Shown here: piece by piece, positions 1 through 12,000 of the stretch
How the letters are laid out: every line of letters starts with the position of its first letter
How positions within the stretch are numbered: position 1 is the stretch's first letter
Assembly (NCBI RefSeq): GCF_032854445.1
Contig: NC_088304.1
Location: 19,257,850 to 19,321,849, forward strand
Direction: 5' to 3'
Source: Liolophura sinensis
Lineage: Eukaryota > Mollusca > Polyplacophora > Chitonida > Chitonidae
Length of the DNA: 64,000 nt
Notes under the pieces: model-generated
The model's input: the letters and a program-made list of their open reading frames with translations, nothing else
What the model was told of the DNA's origin: nothing
Database searches by the model: none
Translations under genes and position numbers: made by a program

Positions 1-3000
1 TGGCAACCCCATCAGGATTAAGCACAGGAAGTATAAGGATCCTGACAGACTTCAACATCTGAAAGATGACATTTAAATCAGGTGTGTCAATCCCTTGTAA
101 AACAAGTGACAATCCTTGTAAAATTTATTTATTTATTGATTGGTGTTTTATGCCATACTCAGGAATATTGCAGTCACACGACGGCAGCCAGCATTATGGT
201 GGGAGGAAAGCGGCTCACCCAAGGCCAATCCTTATAACAGGCAGTGTGAAAAGCTATGTGGAGCTGAATTGAAGCATGTGGTCACCACTGGTTGCTGGCT
301 TGCACAGCACTTTGGTTGCTGGCTTGCACAGCACTTTGGTTGCTGGCTTGCACAGCACTTTGGTGGCTGGCTTGCACAGCACTTTGGTTGCTGGCTTGCA
401 CAGCTCTTTGGTTGCTGGCATGCACAGCACTTTGGTTGCTGGCTTGCACACCACTTTAGCCACTCAGCGAGTAAGGGCAATTTGGCTTATAAAACCTATA
501 GCAAAACATTACCAATCAAACAGTTTCTTTTTTTTTTTTCATCACTTCTGTCCATAAGTAATAAAAGTTAAGAATAAAGGCCCTAAAACTTCACTGCATG
601 TCCGCATCAGTCTGTGCACTTGGCATACCTTAACAGGTAAAGCTATATATCCCCGAAGGTTTGCTTACACAACACATGTTCTGAACTGGTTTGAGCCTTC
701 TGAATAATAGCCAGTCAAAGCCCACAACAGAAGAACAGGGGACATAATTTTGTTGAAAACAACCATAACAGCCCAAAACTCCAACTTGACCTGTATTTGG
801 CAATTTGGTCTATATATTTTATTATTTATCTGATTGGTGTTTTACACAACCTTGTCATACTGAAATCATGTACCAAGTTTCTGCTGTGATACAATGTACC
901 ATTATTTATTTATCTGATTGGTGTTTTACACAGCCTTGTCATACTGAAATCTTGTACCAAGTTTTTGCTGTGATACAATGTACCATTATTTATTTATCTG
1001 ATTGGTGTTTTACACAGCCTTGTCATACTGAAATCTTGTACCAAGTTTTTGCTGTGATACAATGTACCATTATTTATTTATCTGACTGGTGTTTTACACA
1101 GCCTTGTCATACTGAAATCTTGTACCAAGTTTTTGCTGTGATACAATGTACCATTATTTATTTATCTGATTGGTGTTTTACACAGCCTTGTCATACTGAA
1201 ATCATGTACCAAGTTTTTGCTGTGATACAATGTACCATTATTTATTTATCTAATTGGTGTTTTACACAACTTTGTCATACTGAAATCATGTACCAAGTTT
1301 CTGCTGTGATACAATGTACCATTATTTATTTATCTGATTGGTGTTTTACACAGCCTTGTCATACTGAAATCTTGTACCAAGTTTTTGCTGTGATACAATG
1401 TACCATTATTTATTTATCTGATTGGTGTTTTACACAACCTTGTCATACTGAAATCTTGTACCAAGTTTTTGCTGTGATACAATGTACCATTATTTATCTA
1501 TCTGATTGGTGTTTTACACAGCCTTGTCATACTGAAATCTTGTACCAAGTTTTTGCTGTGATACAATGTACCATTATTTATTTATCTGACTGGTGTTTTA
1601 CACAGCCTTGTCATACTGAAATCATGTACCAAGTTTTTGCTGTGATACAATGTACCATTATTTATTTATCTGATTGGTGTTTTACACAGCCTTGTCATAC
1701 TGAAATCATGTACCAAGTTTTTGCTGTGATAAAATGTACCATTATTTATTTATCTGATTGGTGTTTTACACAACCTTGTCATACTGAAATCATGTACCAA
1801 GTTTTTGCTGTGATACAGTATACATATACTGTGTCTTCTTGTGGCAGGGTGAGTCCATGCCCCTAAAGTGCTGCAGTCACTAAAGCATCATGCCAAAGAC
1901 ACCAGACGTAACACCCCTCCTAGTCACGTTATACTGACAATGGGCCAACTAATCATGTTTCCTTGTTCTAACCTCTCACTGCTGAGCTATAAGCGGGGCA
2001 GCAGCAAGTACCATTTTTAAAGTCTTTGAAGTCTTTAAAGACCCAGAAAACAGTTATGACATATGGATGAGATACTAGACTACACACACTTAACTTTTCT
2101 AATGGTCTTATGAGACTTAAAATCCTCAGTTAAAAGGACAACAATACAATACATCAAATACAGTGTCCTCACCTCTGACGTCTTATAGTCATCTTTGTTT
2201 TCACACAAGTGCTTCAAGAACTCAATCAACAGCTCTTTGCCGATGCCTTCATTACCATGGATACTAGCCACAAAGAGAATCTCTGGTTTGGGCTTCTGAT
2301 CAGCTAACTTCACATCATCACTGACCTCAACTACATAGAGTTTCTTCCCTTGGGCAGACTCTCCAATGCTGAAGGTAAAATTGTTCCTCATTAAGACTTT
2401 TCAAAAGAAAATGTCCTTTCACTTCCGATTCTAAATACTTGATCTCTGGTTTGATCGAGTTTGATTTCTAACCTAACCGGCATGAATGAATGGATGAATG
2501 AATGAATGAATGAGTGCAACTTTACTGTAAGAGCCAGTAACTCTGTCAAAGTGTACAATTTCTCTAGCAATACATATCTGAGCCAAATATTATACAATTG
2601 CACTTCTAAAATATGAAGACATCAATGATACATCACAATAAACATCAGCTGTTATCATTAAAATTTGTGGTAATTATGCTGATTTGAGGGTGATTTTGTT
2701 GAACATTTTTAATTTTTACGACTACAAAATCCACGCTGAAGCTGTTCAACAGAAGTCCCTAGCCACATTTCTGCCAAACTTCCACCATGATGAACATCTT
2801 ATAATATTTCTCATGTTTACCTGATCAGTTTAGCTACAGAGCTGTGTTTCTGCGTGACGTCTTTGAGCAATGTCTCCACCTGCCCGTAACTGTGGTAGGA
2901 CAGATTAGAAACTTCCTGCTGTAGCTTAGCCATGATCTTTGACCTTCCACCTTTCCGCACTTCACCTCTGAGGGTCATGCTCTCATAACCTGGACCAAAC

Positions 3001-6000
3001 ACAGAAATTTGAAAATTATTAACACCAGTTTATGTCAGCTTCATGAAAGCAATGTACATACATTTTTCCTTCTTTTTTCCTCCTCAGAAGTAAATATCAC
3101 AAGGATTTTGTGAATTTTTAAAATTCCCTATCAAATGAGACTGACCTAAACTTTTGCCCATATTTTACATGCTCTTGAAACATCAAGGGGGCATAATCAG
3201 ACATCATGAGTTACTCCCCCTGAGTCCACCTGGCCAAGGTGTTGATGTGAACATGCCTAAATGTGAGTCTTTGTTGCCAGTGTAGATCGCCGTTTCTATT
3301 CACGTTCTGTTTACAGATGAGGTAAAACACTGGGATTCATGGAAGAAAATCAATTAGCCTGTACTTTCAGTGCTGACACTGAAAGTTTTTGAAGTATGTG
3401 TTTAGAGCATTTATTCTACCATTCATTCTGGAAAATTGGAAGATCTCAACTTTCATTTTACATTCACAAATTTGCTAATTTTTCAATGACTCCTGTGATT
3501 CAAGGGAGTGTGTTTGATGTAACAGTCAATGATACTCTGACTGACGCACAAGATACCTACATGAGATTGATGGACAGTTGATTAATGCATACTAAAGAAT
3601 TTTCACTGAATCTATGAACTCTCCGAACAAGGCTGGGTTTCAGCCCAAATCTCATGTGCCTAAGAATCATGACATTGGAAAAAAAGGGGGATTCTGCAAT
3701 ATTCCCTGCCCAAAGCTGGGACTGAACCCATACCTTGTGTGCCCCTAGGTTAATAGGAGTCATGCATCTTACTCATTGAGCTACATCCAATTCCTTGAAA
3801 AACAGGGGACAACTTGAAGAGTTTCATATGAACAGGTACTGTATCATACACACTCACCTGGGGCACTGATCGTTATCATGTGGCTACCCTCCCTCAGTAG
3901 CTTGTAGAAGTGACCTGACTCCGACACAGGTATGGTGTTCTGACGACCCTCAATTCTCACCTGTAGACCGCTGATTGGTTTACCTGACTGATCAGTCACC
4001 TGGCCCATCACACCTACAAAGAGACACAGGTACATACAAACTGATTCACTCATTCACAGATTAATTAATAGCTCAGAATGGATGAGGATATAATGTATAT
4101 GAAAACTAACTTGAAGTCTCATTAGAAAATGAAAAAAAAACACACAGTAATAAAGACAAATCTGAACTTGAATTCCATGAATTCTCTTTGAGAAATAGGG
4201 ATAACTTAAACAGAAAGTCACACAATTAAAGTTAACATGTGGCCTTTCGCAAAGAAAGTTTTCACTCACACTTAAACTGTTTTTTTAAATATTTTACACT
4301 TTATATTTTTTTTTTAAAATTTCCCCGAAAGACCCATAAAAATAGCACAGGTACTTGGGTAATGAATGATTGTAATCTTAGCTTCAACCAGCACCCCACA
4401 GCCACTCCAATTTACTAATTGTCTCACGATGGTAGGACATAGTCAAGCACCCATTGTCACTCTGCCCAATGTCATACTAACGATATATATCGTTAAAACA
4501 TTAACATCCTAATCAATGAATATCAAACCAGCTTAACACATCCCGACATTGATATATCTCGATCTCACCTTGCTTTGTTAGCTTCAGCACATCCATGAAG
4601 GGTTTTAGATTCTGTTTCCATAGCGACGGGAGATCATTCTGCACAGGAGCCTTACAGCAGCTTATGTGAGCGGTGACCTTCATGGGAAGGTAAATGTCAA
4701 GGTTATTTACCTACTGTAAATCTTCAACCTATTCAACCACTGAAGCACTTTCTCTCCATGGAATTTATACATACAATTATTATGAAAATGATGTAGGCTA
4801 AAATGATTTGTTTGTGTCACAAAGGATGCAAGATTCATAAAACTGTGCAGTTTATTTCTCTACACCCCAGTGTTCTCTCAGAAGGTTTCAAAATATTATT
4901 TATTGTGCTGGTTGAAAAGGTTGAAGAATAGGGTATACATGTATCAAAGGTTTTTCTTATGGATTAACCTAGCTTTTATCTGGTACCACAATACTTTTTT
5001 TTTTTGTAGGGAGGCCATGTCCTTTTGGTTTGCATACATTGCCATTATACACAACTTGAACTTTAATTATTAAAACAGGGTTCCCACATGTTAAAGAAGA
5101 TTATTTCCAAGGGCTCTAAAGAACCTAGTATGTTATGCTTTCCAGAAATGTCAATCAGGTTTTGGACAGTGAATAGATCAATAACTTCATATCTAGTTGG
5201 TGATATTTTGTTATCAAATATGTTGCTTTTTTGTTTCTAAATAATAACTTTGTAGCAAGTTGCTGACATTTCCTTATTAAATACAATGCTTTATTTTGTT
5301 TCAAAACGATAATGGAGGATACAAAATCATATGGAAAGAACAAGTAGGCCCTACCATGTATTGCCATCAGAAACAGACACTTTGACAACAACAAAAAGAA
5401 GGCTGCTTTTCTATTGGTTGATATTCCAGAGCCAAACACTTTAGTTCTGACTTTTTAAGTTTTAAAATCTCTCAACAAAATTCTAGTACTTTACAGGATT
5501 TCATGGATGAGTGGAAAACCTGTTAATAGTGAGACTGTGAAATCAGTATTTACTGAATGTGTTGGAAATGGGTAAAGTTCTTTATCTGACAAAGCCACTT
5601 ACCATCATAGACTGGTAGGTATCATAAACATAGTCCTGGAAAGAAGGCCCCTTGTGGTGGAAATCTGCACCATGGATTATCCCCCTTTTAACAGCTGCTT
5701 CACACTGATCTTCAGCGTGGAGAGGAGAATGGTCCTTTATGAAAGCACCACCCAACATCATGAATTCCTCATCATCCTCAGTCTGTGATGTTGACTTCCC
5801 AGTTATAGGACTCTTTCTAAACTCATCTAAAGGCAGCCTGGAATTTATGAAAAATGGTAGTGATTTCTTTCTTCAAGAAACTTCTGGAAACTCTGTAGGT
5901 TCCTCTCATCCTGGACATCATGATATTCCCTGATTCACTGAGGGTATCTTATTTATCACCTGATGACAAGACAAAGTACTTTCTCAACTCCAAGCATAGT

Positions 6001-9000
6001 TGATCTATATTTGGGCTACATATAGACGAGATATCCACGTAGGTCAACTGTGAGTTCAATAATCAGAGTTACTTTTTTTTTCTATTTCAAGTGATCTGTA
6101 GAAGCACTAAATTCCAGGTAGGACGTGACCTCTAACCTTATGACTCGTTAACAAAAAAGGGTATTATTAATACATGTGAGTTCAATAATCAGAGTTACTT
6201 CTTTTCTATTTTAGGTAAAACTAATGTTTGGAATCACTGAATTGCAGGTAGGACGTGACCTCTAACCTTATGACTAATTAACAAAAAAGGGTATTATTGA
6301 TATATGTGAGTTCAATAATCAGAGTTACTTCTTTTCTATTTTAAGTAAAACTGATGTGTGCAATCACTAAATTCCAGGTAGGACGTGACCTCTAACCTTA
6401 TGACTCGTTAACAAAATAGGGTATTATTGATATATGTGAGTTCAATAATCAGAGTTACTTCTTTTCTATTTTAAGTAAAACTGATGTGTGCAATCACTAA
6501 ATTCCAGGTAGGACATGACCTCTAACCTTATGACTCGTTAACAAAAAAGGGTATTATTGATATATGTGAGTTCAATAATCAGAGTTACTTCTTTTCTATT
6601 TTAAGTAAAACTGATGTGTAGAATCACTAAATTCCAGGTAGGACGTGACCTCTAACCTTATGACTCGCTAACAAAAAAGGGTATTATTGATATATGTGAG
6701 TTCAATAATCAGAGTTACTTCTTTTCTATTTTAAGTAAACCTGATGTGTGGAATCACTAAATTCCAGGTAGGACATGACCTCTAACCTTATGACTCGTTA
6801 ACAAAAAAGGGTATTATTGATATATGTGAGTTCAATAATCAGAGTTACTTCTTTTCTATTTTAAGTAAACCTGATGTGTGGAATCACTAAATTCCAGGTA
6901 GGACATGACCTCTAACCTTATGACTCGTTAACAAAAAAGGGTATTATTGATATATGTGAGTTCAATAATCAGAGTTATTTCTTTTCTATTTTAAGTAAAA
7001 CTGATGTGTGCAATCACTGAATTCCAGGTAGGACGTGACCTCTAACCTTATGACTCATTAACAAAAAAGGGTATTATTGATATATGTGAGTTCAATAATC
7101 AGAGTTACTTCTTTTCTATTTTAAGTAAAACTGATGTGTGCAATCACTGAATTCCAGGTAGGACGTGACCTCTAACCTTATGACTCGTTAACAAAAAAGG
7201 GTATTATTGATATATGTGAGTTCAATAATCAGTTATTTCTTTTCTATTTTAAGTAAAACTGATGTGTGCAATCACTGAATTCCAGGTAGGACGTGACCTC
7301 TAACCTTATGACTCGTTAACAAAAAAGGGTATTATTGATATATGTGAGTTCAATAATCAGAGTTATTTCTTTTCTATTTTAAGTAAACCTGATGTGTGGA
7401 ATCACTAAATTCCAGGTAGGACGTGACCTCTAACCTTATGACTCGTTAACAAAAAAGGGTATTATTGATATATGTGAGTTCAATAATCAGAGTTACTTCT
7501 TTTCTATTTTAAGTAAAACTAATGTTTGGAATCACTGAATTCCAGGTAGGATGTGACCTCTAACCTTATGACTCGTTAACAAAAAAGGGTATTATTGATA
7601 TATGTGAGTTCAATAATCAGAGTTACTTCTTTTTTATTTTAAGTAAACCTGATGTGTGGAATCACTAAATTCCAGGTAGGACATGACCTCTAACCTTATG
7701 ACTAATTAACAAAAAAGGGTATTACTGATATATGTGAGTTCAATAATCAGAGTTACTTTTTTTCTATTTTAAGTAAAACTGATGTGTAGAATCACTGAAT
7801 TGCAGGTAGGACGTGACCTCTAACCTTATGACTCGTTAACAAAAAAGGGTATTATTGATATATGTGAGTTCAATAATCAGAGTTACTTCTTTTCTATTTT
7901 AAGTAAAACTGATGTGTAGAATCACTGAATTGCAGGTAGGACGTGACCTCTAACCTTATGACTCATGAACAAAAAAGGGTATTATTGATATATGTGAGTT
8001 CAATAATCAGAGTTACTTCTTTTCTATTTTAAGTAAAACTGATGTGTAGAATCACTGAATTGCAGGTAGGACGTGACCTCTAACCTTATGACTCGTTAAC
8101 AAAAAAGGGTATTATTGGTATAATATTATTACACAAACTTTAATATCTGAACTCATAAATGAAACTTCACCAGCCACTTTGATTAAATTACCCGTAAAAA
8201 AACAAGACATTATATTCATCAAAAACATTTTCAAATAGCATATAAAACACTTTTCAAGCTATACATCATATTCTTTTCTGTATCAGCACCACTCCCAGCT
8301 GATTATGGTCATCATGACCTGAGAAAATCTTGTTATATTCTAGTAATGTCTCACCTGACATATAGACCACCAGATTCTATACTGATGGCAAGATTGAACT
8401 TGTGCTTCTCAAACTGTGTGGTCAAAGTCTGTAGGACAAAGTCCTAGGAAAGACAGGAAAGAAAAGATATGTGAATTTGTACAGAAGTGTGTAAAACCAG
8501 AAGATTTGTTGAGCGTGGGGACTCTCCTTTCACTTCACCCTGTTTCCTCACCTGATCAACATGGTACAATTGGAACATTCTGGAATAGATACAGTGTTAA
8601 ATCACTCTCCAATGAAACAAGTAAGTGAAATTGTGCATATGAACCGAAAACATGTTGATGGTTCAACCAGTGGTTTGTTCAACTACAATATACGACATTG
8701 TTACAGGGTAAGATAAATAAGAATGAAATACCCCAATTCCTCAACCTTTTCGCATATGAAAGAGCAACTTTCAGTGCAATTTATGCACATTTGTGATTTT
8801 ATTCTGGCGACAAAACTACATTGGTTGGATTGGCCAGTTTCAGGGCTTCACAAAAAGTATTTTTTTATCTGCCAACACAGAAGGAGGCCTTCATAATACG
8901 CCTGAATAAACACCTTGCGAACATGCAAAAAGGTTGAAGAATTACAGTAACATAGACTCAGCAAGGCTTCCAGCATTCTGTTATACTATCTTTTGCTTGT

Positions 9001-12000
9001 CACCTAGAACTGCTACATTTGTTTGTGAATATGCCATACACCTGCCAATTCCAATTTTCCACAATCTTGACCCTCACCAAAAACGAGCTCACAGCCTGCT
9101 ACCTTACGCTGATTACACCGATACCATACTCTTTACACCAATATCATACTCCTTACGCTGATACCATACTCCTTACACCAATACCATACTCCTTACGCAG
9201 ATACCATAATCCTTACACTGATACCATACTCTTTACACCAATATCATACTCCTTACACTGATACCATACTCCTTACGCCGATATGACATAGAGTGGTACA
9301 GTGTTTGTACAGAAATGTATTTACTTCTAATATTTCATTGGTGTTTTATGCCATACTAATGAATATTTCACTTATACGACGACAGCCATCATTATGGTGG
9401 GGGGAAACCGGGCGGAGCCTGGGAGAAACCCACAACCATCGGCAGGTTGCTGGCAGACCTTCCCACTTGCGGCAGGAAAGGAAGCCAGTTTGAGCTGGAC
9501 TTGAACTCACAGCGACCGCATTGGTGAGAGACTCCTTGTTCATTACGCTGCGCTAGCACGCTAACCAACTGTAGAGAAATGTAGCTTTACTATCTGTGTG
9601 GTAACAAAATGTTAGTGAAATCTGGAACAACAAAGGTAAGTAACAAACCTCAGATGTGCCAAAGTCCAGTCCTTCCTGGTCAGACCACCTTGGCCCTTTG
9701 TAGTTCTTACCACTACAGTCGCCTGGCTGGAACTGACCACTATGATAAATCATAAACAGATGGAAGTGGGAGTCAGTCAACAGTGACCGCACATCATGGT
9801 CAGACTTGTAGCCTGGGAAGAAAAGAAGTGAAAATATGAGATGAATAGTATATGAAAATTCTACGAATTATCAGACATGCATCCCACAGCTTTGAGCTAA
9901 GCATAGAAGCACTCTCTCAATTATCAGACATGCATCCCACAGCTTTGAGCTAAGTACATTAGCACTCAATTTCAGACATGCATCCTACAGCTCTGAGCTA
10001 AGTATAGATGCACTCTCTCAATTTCAGACATGCATCCTACAGCTTGGAGCTAAGTATAGAGGTACTCTCTCAATTTCACACAAGCATCAGACAGCTTTGA
10101 GCTAAGTATAGAGGCACTCTCTCAATTTCAGATGCATCCGACAGCTTGGAGCTAAGTATAGAGGCACTCTCTCAATTGCAGACATGCATCCTACAGCTTG
10201 GAGCTAAGTATAGAGGCACTCTCTCAATTTCAGACATGCATCCTACAGCTTGGAGCTAAGTATAGAGGCACTCTCTCAATTTCAGACATGCATCCTACAG
10301 CTCGGAGCTAAGTATAGAGGCGCTCTCTCAATTTCAGACATGCATCCGACAGCTTGGAGCTAAGTATAAAGGCACTCTCTCAATTTCAGACACACATCCT
10401 ACAGCTTGAAGCTAAGTATAGAGGCACTCTCTCAATTTCAGACACGCATCCTATAGCTTGGAGCTAAGTATAGAGGCACTCTCTCAATTTCAGACACGCA
10501 TCCTACAGCTTGGAGCTAAGTATAGAGGCGCTCTCTCAATTTCAGACATGCATCCTACAGCTTGGAGCTAAGCATAGAAGCACTCTCTCAATTTCAGACA
10601 TGCATCCTACAGCGTTGAGCTAAGTATGGAGGCACTCTCTCAATTTCAGACATGCATCCTAGAGCGTTGAGCTAAGTATAGAAGTATTCTCTCAATTTTA
10701 GAACAACACAGTTTAACCCAGCAATCCAACACAAATCCAACACAAAACTGCCCTTTTCTAATGAACACAGCAACTAATTTCTAACTTTTTTTTTTGATTG
10801 GTGTTTTATGTCGTACTCAAGAATATTTCACTTATACGATGGTGGCCAGCATTATGGTGGGTGGAAACCGGGCAGAGCCTGGGGGAAACTCACGACCATC
10901 CGCAGGTTGCTGACAGACCTTCCCACATACGGCACTTTTTAAGTTAAGGCTGTACCTGAAACTGACAAAGATACATTCAAAGCCCCAATCAATGGCCTAC
11001 CAATGCAATTGTTTTAGCCGAGTAAGGCCACATCAATTTATATTTTTATTCTACAGGCAGAATGACTCTACTTTTCAATGTCATAGGAGAGGATAAAAAC
11101 AAAACTGACCAATATCTAATTTGAGGAAAATGCTAACTATCCCAGCAATTGTTCCTCTTTAAAGTCATGTTTACTTTACCACAAAGCCTTAAAAAAAAAA
11201 AAAAAAGGAAAATCACACAAATGTATATCTCAAACAAAATGAAAAAGGATTGATTTCAATTTCACTTTAATCCAGTTTGGGATTTTTTTCAGCACCAACT
11301 CGCAGATAAGATGCAGAATAAAATAGAAATGGTATTTTAATCACAGGAGGTATTTATGTGAAATATATCATTTGTGAGTGACATCTGGAATCCGTGTGGA
11401 CTCGCAGGAAAAAAACAGCCGACAAATAGCTAAGGAAAAAGAATGCACACCTCTTACTAAATGTCGAGTTAACCTCAGCAGCATCTCATTTCCGATTGGC
11501 TGATCTTCATACAGCGATCCAATCAGAGCCACGTGTGGCTCATCACCTTCGTGCTGGGACCAATTGGCGGACAAATGAACACCCAAAACAGCTCCAGATT
11601 CACTCGTAAACGTCTCCACATCGAGCAAATTTGGGTTATCTCCCTTTAATTTCTCAAGTTCTTCTGTGACTTTTGAGACCCCATGGTACTTTGGATTTTC
11701 CACGTTTTCTGTCAGCCCAAAATCAAACTGCTGTACAAATTTGGTGAAGTCTTCTTTTTCTAGAGAGAAGCTGAGATGAGCAGCCAGGCCTCCGGTAACC
11801 TGGACAACCAAACTTTGGGATCTGTACCTGAAAAGATATCAAAGTGGTGGATGTCATTTAGAAAATGGTTTACGAAACAGTTTTATCGTTTTTTTTTAGG
11901 GGGGGGGGGGGGATGCAGATTCTGGGTATATCAAAGACCCTAGAGTTGAAACAGCCCTCCGGATTTTTAACCTAAAGACGTTATAGACAATTAATCCCCA

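Larger units (their letters stand above)
1..2954 (-). other. CPD domain IV, zinc motif intact, truncated by window edge, exons 17-19
   Basis: Residues about 1213-1340, with the rest to the left of position 1. An N-terminal helix region ([16 protein letters not shown]) leads into the [10 protein letters not shown] strand, which aligns with [10 protein letters not shown] of domain II. HGNE is intact at 1293-1296, and an NPDG motif follows at the very edge. The third zinc His and the general-base Glu lie outside the window, so activity cannot be decided. A fourth unit is unusual for CPD; I recall four-domain CPD from the sea slug Aplysia but am not certain of it. Confidence 0.8.
2955..11748 (-). 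other. CPD domain III, catalytically dead pseudoenzyme, exons 11-16 and start of 17
   Basis: Residues about 850-1212. The fold is recognisable by alignment with domains I and II, but every catalytic site is replaced. HGNE reads YEDQ at 929-932, NPDG is replaced by a segment containing HSGQF, the third zinc His (LHGG) is replaced in an IESGG segment, and the general-base Glu is a His in VTAHISCC (about 1115). Exon 14 adds an acidic insert (TEDDEE). CPD domain III is also inactive in vertebrates and insects, where it may act in binding or folding. The transthyretin-like module (GVMGQVTDQ onward) is intact. The intron between exons 13 and 14 holds a 2.1-kb satellite. Confidence 0.85.

Noticed and set aside
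805..1866. Open frame of about 350 codons on the plus strand
   Set aside because: It is read-through of the 84-bp array; the repeat length is a multiple of three and the protein is 28-residue repeats with no family signature.
9866..10700. CRISPR-like array (regular 52-bp units)
   Set aside because: The repeats are head-to-tail with no unique spacers, in a eukaryotic intron; a minisatellite.
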